Shown here: positions 31,898 to 39,380 of the stretch, piece by piece
How the letters are laid out: every line of letters begins with the position of its first letter
Position numbering within the stretch: position 1 is the first letter of the stretch
Source of the DNA: Streptomyces sp. SAI-135
GTDB taxonomy: Bacteria > Actinomycetota > Actinomycetes > Streptomycetales > Streptomycetaceae
NCBI RefSeq assembly: GCF_029893805.1
Contig: NZ_JARXYP010000002.1
Span: 806,001 to 870,000 of the forward strand
Direction of reading: 5' to 3'
Length of the DNA stretch: 64,000 nucleotides
The notes under the pieces: model-generated
The model's input: only the letters and a program-made list of their open reading frames with translations
Databases searched by the model: none
What the model was told of the DNA's origin: nothing
Program-made: the position numbers and the translations under genes

Positions 31898-32264
31898 CTG
31901 TCGATCACTCCAGACGCCGCTAGGCAGGGGGGATGTGCGGGATGCGCACGCCTCCAACCCTTCCTTCCGGCGCCCGACGGGACATCGTCCTGCGCCGCCG
32001 TCTCCGCCTGGTGCACCCGGACCAGCCGGACACGCCTCCTGGTGCGCACGCACTACGTGGTCGCAGCCGAGGGGAGTTGGTCGGGGAGGCGTCACTGGTG
32101 CTGCACGCGGACGTGCGCAACGGCAGCCAACCTGACCACCGGCTCACCGACCCCTTGGACGATCCGGCGCGGACCTCGCTGATTTACTGGGCGTGCCGGT
32201 ACTCGCGGTGAGCGAGTGGGCCGCGACGGCGCACGACCATCCGTTCCGAGAGGGGCACAGCACG
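31898..32264. other. Divergent promoter region, no gene seen
   Basis: 367 bp between the starts of the MMPL operon and the acetyltransferase gene. Open frames here give Arg/Pro/Ala-rich products without motifs or ribosome sites. No strong inverted repeat was found. Confidence 0.5.
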
Positions 32265-32957
32265 ATGACGAGCCGGGACGCCGCCGTACTCGACGATCCG
32301 GTGGGCGCGTCGCTGCGCGGTCCCCATACGAGCCTGGCCCGCAGGCACGGCCGGGCCGCCGCCTATCTGCCCGAGGTGGCGACCTTCGCCGCGGTGTCGC
32401 CCGAGCCGGAGGCGGCTGACTGGGAAGACCTGGCGCGGCTGCTGGGCCCCGGCGCGTTCGCCGACATGTTCAGCGCCGAGGGGACCCCGCCCCCGGACTG
32501 GGCGCCGGTCTTCGCCCTCGAAGGACGGCAGATGATCCGGGCCGCCACCGATTCGGCCGAGGGCATCGACACCGGTGTGGTCGAACTGGGTGCGGCCGAC
32601 GTGCCCGAGATGCTCGCCCTCGCCGCGCTGACCCGGCCGGGACCGTTCTGGCCGCGCACCCATGAACTCGGCACCTACCTCGGGATCCGTGCCCACGGCA
32701 GGCTCGTGGCCATGGCGGGCGAGCGGCTCCGGCCGCCCGGCTGGGCCGAGATCAGCGCCGTGTGCACGGCACCCGAGGCACGCGGACAGGGCCACGCCGC
32801 CCGCCTGGTGAACGCGCTCAGCGCACGCATCCTCGCCCGCGGCGAACGCCCCTTCCTGCATGTGGCGGAGGCCAACACCGCCGCGATCGCGCTCTACGAA
32901 CGGCTCGGCTTCGGCACCCGCAGGCCCGTGACCTTCCGCGGCTTTTGCATCCCGTGA
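32265..32957 (+). CDS. GNAT-family N-acetyltransferase
   Basis: 230 residues. The C-terminal 120 residues form a GNAT domain with the acetyl-CoA motif ISAVCTAPEARGQGHAARLVNAL (R-x-x-G-x-G/A), followed by FLHVAEANTAAIALYERLGF. The N-terminal half (CoA-independent FR47-like extension) includes FADMFSAEGTPPPDW and EGRQMIRA. The ATG at 32265 is preceded by GAGGGG; an earlier in-frame ATG at 32193 lacks a site. Substrate unknown. Confidence 0.85.
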   Translation: MTSRDAAVLDDPVGASLRGPHTSLARRHGRAAAYLPEVATFAAVSPEPEAADWEDLARLLGPGAFADMFSAEGTPPPDWAPVFALEGRQMIRAATDSAEGIDTGVVELGAADVPEMLALAALTRPGPFWPRTHELGTYLGIRAHGRLVAMAGERLRPPGWAEISAVCTAPEARGQGHAARLVNALSARILARGERPFLHVAEANTAAIALYERLGFGTRRPVTFRGFCIP

Positions 32958-33075
32958 GGCTCGGTGAGCACGGCGCGCGGTGAAACCGATCGGCCCTCGA
33001 CGCTCGTCCTCCCCACCGACCACATCACGCGGGCCGGTCCACGCCCCGCGCCGAGCAGTCCAGGGGGAAACCACC

Positions 33076-33870
33076 ATGCCGATCCGCCCTTCCGCAAGAA
33101 CCCGTGCGGGCACCCGCACGGCCGGTGCCGTCACGACCACCGTGCTCGCCGCGGCCGCGCTTCTGTCCACCGCCGCTCCCGCCTCGGCCGTCAAGGGCGG
33201 CCGCCCGGTCACCACGGCGGCCAGGCCGTACGCCATGCTGATCGAGTTCGAGGGCAGCCAGTTCTGCACCGGGACGCTCATCGCGCCCACGAAGGTGCTC
33301 ACGGCCGGGCACTGCGTGGAGAGCGCCGGTGACGTGTCCTCGCTGACGGTCGTCGGCGGCCGCACCCAGGTGGACGGCACCGGCGGCACGGAGCGGGCGG
33401 TCACCTCGGCCCGGATGGACTCGCGTTACGGATCGCCCGGTTACGCCCACGACGCCGCGGTCCTCACCCTGGACGCGCCGATGCCGTACCGGACGATCAA
33501 GGTGGCAGGCCCCGGCGACGCCAAGCTGGTGGCCGACGGCCGGAAGGCCACCGTGCTCGGCTGGGGACGTACCGGGCCCGGCGTCAAGGGAACCAGGCTC
33601 AAGCAGGCCACCCTCGTCATCTCGCCCGTCACCGCCTGCCGGCCGTACACCGACCAGGACACCGATCCCGCCGAGATGCTGTGCGGCATGCCCCGCCCCG
33701 GCACCACCGACAGCATCTGCCCCGGAGACTCCGGCGGTCCGCTGATCAGCGGCGGCAAGGTCGTGGGCATCGTGTCGTCCGGCAACAAGTACTGCGACGA
33801 GCAGTTCCCGGTCTCGGTCTTCGTACGGGCGGACTCGGTCTCCGCGGATCTGGGGATCCCCACCCGCTGA
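33076..33870 (+). CDS. Secreted trypsin-like serine protease (S1 family)
   Basis: 264 residues with signal peptide (VTTTVLAAAALLSTAAPASA) and mature start VKGGRPVTTA. The catalytic triad is visible: His in VLTAGHCV, Asp in YAHDAAVLTLD and Ser in CPGDSGGPLISG. Cys pairs flank the His loop and active serine. The residue six before the catalytic Ser is Asp (TTDSICPGDSGG), indicating trypsin-like cleavage after Arg/Lys. There is no obvious zymogen propeptide beyond a few residues. The ATG is preceded by GGGGGAAA. Confidence 0.9.
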   Translation: MPIRPSARTRAGTRTAGAVTTTVLAAAALLSTAAPASAVKGGRPVTTAARPYAMLIEFEGSQFCTGTLIAPTKVLTAGHCVESAGDVSSLTVVGGRTQVDGTGGTERAVTSARMDSRYGSPGYAHDAAVLTLDAPMPYRTIKVAGPGDAKLVADGRKATVLGWGRTGPGVKGTRLKQATLVISPVTACRPYTDQDTDPAEMLCGMPRPGTTDSICPGDSGGPLISGGKVVGIVSSGNKYCDEQFPVSVFVRADSVSADLGIPTR

Positions 33871-33929
33871 GGCGGTCCCCGTCACCGGGGGGCCGTCGAC
33901 CGTGGTGCTCGTGCTGCCGGGGCGGCGCC

Positions 33930-34505
33930 TCAGGCCGCGAACCCGATGGCGGTCACGAACTCGTACTCCCCCCACTGACTGCCCAGGTCCACCACGACGT
34001 CGTTGACCCAGGCCTCGTCGAGCGCGGCGTCGTCGCCCGCGGCCCACGCCCGCACGATGCGGTCCCAGTGACGGACGTTCAAAGTGCGGTACTCGACGGC
34101 CCGTTGGCGGGGCCGGGGCACCTGGCTCTGGTTGAGCGGATGGAACTCGACCCGGGTGCCGCGGCCCTCACGGGTCAGGCGTACGAGCAGATACCGGGCG
34201 ACGTTCTGCCGGCGCACGGTCCGGTAGGCGCTCTCGATCTTCTCCAGGTTGCGCTTGGAGGGGCTGCGGCGCTCCTCCAGCCACGCCCTCAGCGTGCGGT
34301 CGGTGACCGTGAGCCCGGCCTCCCGGGCGGTGGCGCGGGCGTGTTCGGTGCGGGTGAGGTAGTGCAGCCGGGCCAGCAGGCCGCGCCGGGTGGTGATCGG
34401 GGTGGCGATGAAGGTGGCGAGCGCGTCGAGCTGCCGGGCCACCGCCTCGTGTCCCCTGATGCCCCGAGCCCCGTACTTCCCGAACTCGATGTTCCTCTCC
34501 GGCAC
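33930..34505 (-). CDS. Divergent Tpg-like (telomere terminal protein family) HTH protein
   Basis: 191 residues. The N-terminal third has a helix-turn-helix (LTVTDRTLRAWLEERRSPSK, about 65-84) followed by a basic helix RNLEKIESAYRTVRRQNVARY. The C-terminal third, WDRIVRAWAAGDDAALDEAW then GEYEFVTAIGFAA, resembles the region in Streptomyces terminal proteins (Tpg) where an acidic alpha segment ends with an aromatic tail. Tpg primes end-patching synthesis and stays bound to chromosome ends. Length (about 185 for Tpg), domain order and position after a Tap-like gene support the comparison, which is from memory of the family and not an alignment. It might instead be a plain DNA-binding protein. 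GTG start after GAGGAG. Confidence 0.55.
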   Translation of the reverse strand: MPERNIEFGKYGARGIRGHEAVARQLDALATFIATPITTRRGLLARLHYLTRTEHARATAREAGLTVTDRTLRAWLEERRSPSKRNLEKIESAYRTVRRQNVARYLLVRLTREGRGTRVEFHPLNQSQVPRPRQRAVEYRTLNVRHWDRIVRAWAAGDDAALDEAWVNDVVVDLGSQWGEYEFVTAIGFAA

Positions 34506-34588
34506 CCCGTCTCCTCACGTCCGCCGCTGGTCCAAGGATGCTCGCCGGCCTGCACCGCAGAACATCCAGAGGCTACCGCCCCCCACGC

Positions 34589-36103
34589 TCATCCGTTCGG
34601 CGGCTCGGCGCCGACGGTGTAGACGTCCTTCACCTTCACCTCGGTGACACCGCGCCCCTCGGCGAACACCGCGCGCCAGTCGCCGACCACGTGCAGCTCG
34701 TCGGTTCCCATCGCGCGGACGACCGTGAGGCCCTCGTCGTAGGCCCGGTGCGCCTTCCACCACAGGTTCACGAAGGCCTGGGAGCGGATGAGGTGCATCC
34801 AGTCGGCGCGGTAGAGCTCCCGGTTGTAGTTCGACTCCCCCATCGTGGAGACGAACTTGCTGTACATGGCCTTCACGTACTCCAGCGTCACCTCGTCGCC
34901 CTCGGCGATCGCCCGGTCGCGGGCGTCCTTGAGGGCGATGCGGAACTTCTCCAGGAGGTTCTCGGTGGCACCGGAGGTCCAGGACTCGTGGATCTCCGGC
35001 GGGTCGCACAGCCCGTACCTGGGGCCCGCCAGGCGCAGCAGCAGCCGCAGGGTCGGCTCGGTCACCCACAGCGGGCCCGGCTCGTCCCGGCTGCCGAGCG
35101 GGTTCGGCAGGTAGGCGTCGTGGTCCCAGGCGGACGGGGTGATCAGGTGGACGCCGGCGCGACGGCGGTCGTGGTCGCCGCCGGTGGAGTGCTCCAGCTG
35201 GCCGATCGGCAGATGCGTCTTGAGTGCGGACAGGTAGGCGCCGTTGACGTCGAGGGCGGTCACCTCGTGCTCGCCGGGCGGCAGTTCGGGCCGGGTCCAC
35301 TTGGGGCGGGCCTCCCAGATCTGGTCGGCACCGCGCGCGGTCTGCTTGCGCAGGATGTCGGGCAGCCAGGGGTGGGCGACGACGTCGTACCGGCCGCCCT
35401 TGCGGCTGTCGTCGAGGAGCGCCATCGCGTCCGGGATCGCCCGCCTGACCAGCGCGGCGGTCGCCGCCTCCACGTCGCCGGAGTGCTGGTCGAGCGCGGC
35501 CGCCACGGCGGAGGCGATCAGGTCCGGGCTGTCGGCCGCCCGCACCCGGCGCCCGACGGGGACGACCTGCACACCGCGTGGGGCGGGGCGCGCCGGCCGA
35601 GGCGGTGGCGAGGTGTCGCCCGTACCGCGGTCCGTCGTGCCGTAGTCCGTCGTGCCGCAGTCCGCGGGGTCCAGGTGCTGGGGGAATCCCTCCACCTGGT
35701 GACGGGCCGGCTGCCCGCACAGGACACAGGGCCGCGGCTCGGAGAGCAGGTCCACGTCGTCGAGGTGCGCTTCCGCCGGGGCGTCCGCCGCGTCGCTCCC
35801 GTCGGCCGCCTCGGCAACCGCCGCGTCGTTCAGGTCGGCCGCCTCCGGCTCGGCCTCCCGGGCCGCCAGCTTCGTCCGGGCCCCCTCCAGGAAGTACGCG
35901 TACTTCTCCCGCACCTCCCCGCCCGGCTCCCGGCCGGTCTCCCAACCCCCCACCGTGGACGCGCTGACGTCCAGAACCCTCGCCAACTGCGCGCGCGAGA
36001 CGTTCAGTTCCTCGCGGAGCGCGCGCCGCTCCTCGGCCGGCGGCAGCGGGACCTCCCGCTTCGCCTCGGCGAGCAGCGCGTCGATCGCGTCGAAGCCGGT
36101 CAT
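34589..36103 (-). CDS. Tap-like protein: XRE HTH, zinc-knuckle and family-B polymerase-like palm
   Basis: 504 residues. N-terminal helix-turn-helix at about 26-75 (LNVSRAQLARVLDVSASTVG, then GWETGREP) as in telomere-associated Tap proteins; a Cys/His knuckle (Cys126, Cys129, His143, Cys149); a Pro-rich linker; then a large domain (about 180-500). In that domain TALDVNGAYLSALKTHLPIG (Asp285), EYVKAMYSKFVSTMG (Lys411, Lys416) and RAMGTDELHVVGD (Asp468) fall in the order and style of family-B polymerase motifs A, B and C, with LWVTEPTL between A and B as in protein-primed enzymes. Tap recruits the terminal protein to telomeres. It is shorter than chromosomal Tap (about 740). Its ATG overlaps the upstream XRE gene stop by 4 bp. 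Catalytic activity is unproven. Confidence 0.6.
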   Translation of the reverse strand: MTGFDAIDALLAEAKREVPLPPAEERRALREELNVSRAQLARVLDVSASTVGGWETGREPGGEVREKYAYFLEGARTKLAAREAEPEAADLNDAAVAEAADGSDAADAPAEAHLDDVDLLSEPRPCVLCGQPARHQVEGFPQHLDPADCGTTDYGTTDRGTGDTSPPPRPARPAPRGVQVVPVGRRVRAADSPDLIASAVAAALDQHSGDVEAATAALVRRAIPDAMALLDDSRKGGRYDVVAHPWLPDILRKQTARGADQIWEARPKWTRPELPPGEHEVTALDVNGAYLSALKTHLPIGQLEHSTGGDHDRRRAGVHLITPSAWDHDAYLPNPLGSRDEPGPLWVTEPTLRLLLRLAGPRYGLCDPPEIHESWTSGATENLLEKFRIALKDARDRAIAEGDEVTLEYVKAMYSKFVSTMGESNYNRELYRADWMHLIRSQAFVNLWWKAHRAYDEGLTVVRAMGTDELHVVGDWRAVFAEGRGVTEVKVKDVYTVGAEPPNG

Positions 36104-36405
36104 CGCACTCCCCCGTCCGGCGCGGTCGCGGGGCGCGGGGTTCGGCCGGGGACGCGGCGCCGCTGGGCGGGGAGGGTCTCGGTCGCCCGGGTGGGGCCGG
36201 CCAGGAGGTCCAGCGGGTCGATGCCGTAGTGCGCGGCGACCGCGTCGCAGTCGGCCAGGCTCCAGGCGGCGGTGCCGGACTGACGGCGGCTCACCTGGGC
36301 CTGGCTCACACCCAGCGCGCAGGCCAGCTCCGTCTGCGACTCACCGGTGGCGTACAGCAGGGCGGCCACCGCCGACCGGACCCGTTCGTCGAGCGTCATC
36401 CGCAT
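36100..36405 (-). CDS. Small XRE-family regulator, first gene of the Tap/Tpg-like operon
   Basis: 101 residues starting MRMTLDERVRSAVAALLYATG. The helix-turn-helix is TELACALGVSQAQVSRRQSG (about 26-45), followed by SLADCDAVAAHYGIDPLDLLAG and a Pro/Arg-rich tail. An ATG two codons later is equally possible, and neither has a strong ribosome site. The 31-bp inverted repeat at 36431 lies 26-56 bp upstream, so autoregulation is likely. It overlaps the Tap-like gene by ATGA. Confidence 0.75.
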   Translation of the reverse strand: MRMTLDERVRSAVAALLYATGESQTELACALGVSQAQVSRRQSGTAAWSLADCDAVAAHYGIDPLDLLAGPTRATETLPAQRRRVPGRTPRPATAPDGGVR

Positions 36406-36430
36406 GGGGTGGAACCTACCACTCCGAGCG

Positions 36431-36461
36431 CACTCCCTATGCGTGCCACGCATAGGGAGTG
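36431..36461. promoter_or_regulatory. Perfect 31-bp inverted repeat at the Tap/Tpg-like operon promoter
   Basis: Arms CACTCCCTATGCGTG (36431-36445) and CACGCATAGGGAGTG (36447-36461) are exact reverse complements with one central C. It is the longest perfect short-spaced palindrome I saw outside terminators. It lies just upstream of the XRE gene start and within the divergent region shared with the galactanase gene. Best read as an operator for the XRE protein; a binding site for the Tap-like HTH is also possible. Confidence 0.75.
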
Positions 36462-36480
36462 ACCACCCACCTCGCTCCTC

Positions 36481-36494
36481 TGTGTACGTACACA
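36481..36494. promoter_or_regulatory. 14-bp palindrome TGTGTACGTACACA
   Basis: Perfect palindrome 20 bp from the 31-bp inverted repeat and 137 bp before the galactanase start. It could serve either divergent promoter. The reader is unknown. Confidence 0.4.
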
Positions 36495-36578
36495 ACTGAT
36501 CTCCCAACTCGACACGTCTTTAACCTCGCAGAAATGCAGCGGACCCGAGTATTTACAGCCCCGACAGCACTCCTTACT

Positions 36579-36590
36579 GTGAACGTTCAC
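36579..36590. promoter_or_regulatory. LacI-type operator upstream of the GH53 gene
   Basis: GTGAACGTTCAC is a perfect 12-bp palindrome with the central CG typical of LacI-family operators, 41-52 bp upstream of the galactanase start. Galactan-utilisation genes in Gram-positive bacteria are commonly under LacI-family control. No LacI gene is in the window. Confidence 0.5.
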
Positions 36591-36630
36591 GGAACTCATC
36601 TACATGGTCATGTCAGACAAGGAGGTCGGG

Positions 36631-37752
36631 ATGACCGTCAAAGGTCCGCGTCGCCTGACGAAGGCCGCCATGCTCCTGGCGGCACTCGCCCTGCCCGCAT
36701 CCCTGCTCACCGCGTCCACCAGCGCCTCCGCCGCCGGGACGCTCACCATGCGCGGCGCCGATGTGTCGACCGCCCAGCGCGCCCTCGACCTCGGTGCCAA
36801 GTACTACGACGCGAGCGGCACCGCCCGGGACCCGCTGGACGTCCTCAAGGGCCTCGGCGTCAACTACGTCCGCCTGCGGGTCTGGAACAACCCCGCGAGC
36901 GGCTACAACAACAAGGCCAAGGTGCTGTCGTACGCGAAGCAGGTGAAGGCCAAGGGGCTGCAACTGCTGGTCGACTTCCACTACTCCGACACCTGGGCGG
37001 ACCCGGGCAACCAGAACAAGCCCGCGGCCTGGGCCGGCCACACCATCGGCCAGTTGCAGACCGACGTCTACAACTACACGTACGACGTCTGCACCAGCCT
37101 CAAGTCGCAGGGCACCACCCCGGACAGCGTGCAGATCGGCAACGAGATCAACGTCGGCATGCTGTGGAACGAGGGCAAGGTCGTCAACAACGACTTCACC
37201 AACCTCAGCCTGCTGCTCAAGTCGGGCTACAACGCGACCAAGGCGTGCAACAGCGGCACCCAGGTGATCATCCACACCGCCGACGCCGACAGCGACGCCA
37301 ACGCCCGCTGGTTCTACGACGGCATCAAGGCCAAGGGCGTCAACTGGGACATCACCGGGCTCTCCTACTACTGCCCGTGGCACGGCACGATCGCCAACAT
37401 GGGCAGTGTCGTGGCCGACATGAAGTCCCGGTACGGCAAGAACGTCGTCATCGCCGAGACCGCCTACCCGTTCACCTCGGCCAACGCCGACGGCACCGCC
37501 AACTCCATCACGACGGGCTGCTCGGGCTACCCGCTCAGTTGGCAGGGCCAGGCGGACAACTTCACCGCCGTGCAGAACGCGGCCCGCAGCAACGGCGCGA
37601 TCGGGGTCTTCTACTGGGAGCCCACCTGGTACGCCGTGAGCGGCAACGGCTGGGACCCGGCCGACATCGACAACAGCGGCAACGGCTGGGACAACATGGC
37701 CGTCTTCAACTGGACCGGGAATGTGAACCCGAACATCAAGTGGACCCCGTAG
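36631..37752 (+). CDS. Secreted GH53 endo-beta-1,4-galactanase
   Basis: 373 residues with signal peptide (AAMLLAALALPASLLTASTS, cleaved near ASAAG). The TIM barrel shows the GH53 landmarks MRGADVSTAQRALDLGAKYYD, GVNYVRLRVWNNP, LLVDFHYSDTWADPGNQNKP, acid/base Glu172 in VQIGNEINVG, nucleophile Glu276 in VVIAETAYP, and GVFYWEPTWY. It hydrolyses type I arabinogalactan side chains of pectin, fitting the pectin theme at 11-20 kb. The ATG follows AAGGAGGTCGGG; ATGs at 36604 and 36610 are less well placed. A LacI-type operator lies upstream. Confidence 0.93.
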   Translation: MTVKGPRRLTKAAMLLAALALPASLLTASTSASAAGTLTMRGADVSTAQRALDLGAKYYDASGTARDPLDVLKGLGVNYVRLRVWNNPASGYNNKAKVLSYAKQVKAKGLQLLVDFHYSDTWADPGNQNKPAAWAGHTIGQLQTDVYNYTYDVCTSLKSQGTTPDSVQIGNEINVGMLWNEGKVVNNDFTNLSLLLKSGYNATKACNSGTQVIIHTADADSDANARWFYDGIKAKGVNWDITGLSYYCPWHGTIANMGSVVADMKSRYGKNVVIAETAYPFTSANADGTANSITTGCSGYPLSWQGQADNFTAVQNAARSNGAIGVFYWEPTWYAVSGNGWDPADIDNSGNGWDNMAVFNWTGNVNPNIKWTP

Positions 37753-37773
37753 CAGGCGACTTCGCACCGGAGC

Positions 37774-37795
37774 GGCACCGTCCCCGGGCGGTGCC
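37774..37795 (+). terminator. Terminator after the galactanase gene
   Basis: Arms GGCACCG (37774-37780) and CGGTGCC (37789-37795) around an 8-nt loop, 22 bp after the stop codon. Confidence 0.5.
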
Positions 37796-37909
37796 CCTCG
37801 CCGCTCCCCCGGCTCCCCGGATCGACGGGCCGTCAATCACCCCCCGCCATGGAGGCAGTGCAGGGGGTCACATTACCCTGGCGTAGCGCCTGAGCGAGGG
37901 AAGGAAGCC

Positions 37910-39307
37910 ATGGGGGTTCAACTGAACAGTGGATCGGCGGCCGGCCACGAGTCGCTGGAGTCGATGAGCCTCGAACCGCTCATGACCCGGGACTACGAAC
38001 GGGACCCCGCGATCGTGTACGAGCGGCTGCGCCGGGCGCACGGCCCGGTCGCGCCGGTCGACCTGCTGGGGGTGCCCGTCTGGCTCGTGCTGGGCTACGA
38101 GGAGGCGTACGAGGTCCTCCGCGACGACCACGCCTGGCCCAAGGGGCTGGAGAACTGGCGGGCGCGGCGGGAGGGGCGACTGCCCGAGGACTGGCCGCTC
38201 GCGCCGTCGCTGGACGTCAACCATGTGCTGATCCAGGGCGGTGAGGGCTACCGCGGCCTGAAGGTGGCCTGGGACACCGCGCTGCGGCCCTTCCAGGACC
38301 CCCGCCACCCGGTGGCCAAGCGGCTCAAGGCCCAGATCACCAGGGACGCCGACGAACTGATCTCGCTGTTCACCCAGGGCGGCCGCACCGGCTGGGCGGA
38401 TCTGTCCGCGCAGTTCTCCCGGCCGCTGCCGCTCATGGTCGCCAGTCATCTGCTCGGCTTCCCCGGCTCGCAGCACGACGACGCACTGATGGACATGTGG
38501 CGGGTGCTGGACGCGGGTCCGGACGCGGGGCCCGCGCTGGAGCGGCTGCTCGCCACCCTGTCGGAGCTGGGCGCGTCGAAGATGAAGGAGCCCGGCGACG
38601 ACTTCCCCTCCTATCTGCTCGCCTCCCATCCCGGCCTGAGCGTCGAGGAGTTGTCGCGCGAGCTGATGATGCTGCTCGGGATGACCTCGGACCACGTCGG
38701 CATCCTGATCTCCAACACGGTCGTCGAGGTCATCACCGGGAACCTCCCCGCGAGCGCCAGCCTGTCGGCCGGGCTGATCAGGGAGACCATGAACCGGGTG
38801 GTGATGCAGAAGCCGCCGCTGATCAACTTCGTGCCGCGGTTCCCCCTGAAGGACATGCGGCTCGGCGACTACACCATCGCCGCCGGCGATCCGGTGTGGG
38901 TGTCGGTCGGCGCCGCGCACGCCGATCCGGCCTTCGCGGGGAAGGTGTGCCCCGAGTCGACCATCAGCACGCGGGCCCATCTGTCCTGGGGTGCCGGTCC
39001 GCGGCAGTGCCCGGCCAGGGAACTGGCCGGGGGCGCGGCGGCGATCGGTGTGAGCAGGCTCTTCGAGCGGCTGTCCGGGCTGGAGTTGTCGCTGCCCGTC
39101 GATCAACTGCCGTGGCGCTCCTCGCCCTTCATGCGCGGCCTGCGGTCGCTTCCGGTGCGCTACACGCTCTCGGGCACGCCCGCCCTGCCCGTGCCACCGC
39201 TCCCGCCCCTGCCCGCCGCGGCGGACTCCGCCCCGGCCGACGAGTCCGCCGTACGTCCGCGTTCGTCGCTGTGGCGCTATCTGGCCGGGCTGGTACGCGG
39301 GCGCTGA
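37910..39307 (+). CDS. Non-canonical cytochrome P450 lacking ExxR
   Basis: 465 residues. The haem loop is LSWGAGPRQCPAREL with the thiolate Cys367, but the usual Phe is Trp359-360 region and the Gly two after Cys is Ala. The K helix region GLIRETMNRVVMQKPPLIN has no Glu-x-x-Arg: Glu292 is followed by Arg only at 296, and the slots aligned to the PP motif hold Asn and Met. The I helix LLGMTSDHVG keeps Thr but lacks the usual acid. AHADP replaces the common ANRDP. Similar ExxR-less P450s occur in the streptomycete CYP157 family, often in conservons, but no conservon genes are adjacent. A 45-residue Pro/Ala tail is extra. The ATG follows GGAAGG-rich sequence. Confidence 0.85.
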   Translation: MGVQLNSGSAAGHESLESMSLEPLMTRDYERDPAIVYERLRRAHGPVAPVDLLGVPVWLVLGYEEAYEVLRDDHAWPKGLENWRARREGRLPEDWPLAPSLDVNHVLIQGGEGYRGLKVAWDTALRPFQDPRHPVAKRLKAQITRDADELISLFTQGGRTGWADLSAQFSRPLPLMVASHLLGFPGSQHDDALMDMWRVLDAGPDAGPALERLLATLSELGASKMKEPGDDFPSYLLASHPGLSVEELSRELMMLLGMTSDHVGILISNTVVEVITGNLPASASLSAGLIRETMNRVVMQKPPLINFVPRFPLKDMRLGDYTIAAGDPVWVSVGAAHADPAFAGKVCPESTISTRAHLSWGAGPRQCPARELAGGAAAIGVSRLFERLSGLELSLPVDQLPWRSSPFMRGLRSLPVRYTLSGTPALPVPPLPPLPAAADSAPADESAVRPRSSLWRYLAGLVRGR

Positions 39308-39325
39308 GCCACCGGGGAAGCACCG

Positions 39326-39363
39326 GAGCGGGCCACGGACTCGTACGGGTCCGTGGCCCGCTC
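39326..39363. terminator. Bidirectional terminator between P450 and YceI genes
   Basis: Perfect 15-bp arms GAGCGGGCCACGGAC (39326-39340) and GTCCGTGGCCCGCTC (39349-39363) with an 8-nt loop, midway between two convergent stop codons. Confidence 0.85.
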
Positions 39364-39380
39364 CTCGCGGCAGGTACCGG

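Noticed and set aside
33930..36405. Integrated AICE-type conjugative element
   Set aside because: No integrase, excisionase, FtsK-like transfer protein, tRNA attachment site or flanking direct repeats were found.
37910..39307. Conservon P450 (cvn operon)
   Set aside because: None of the conservon kinase, roadblock, DUF742 or GTPase genes is adjacent; only the ExxR loss is shared.
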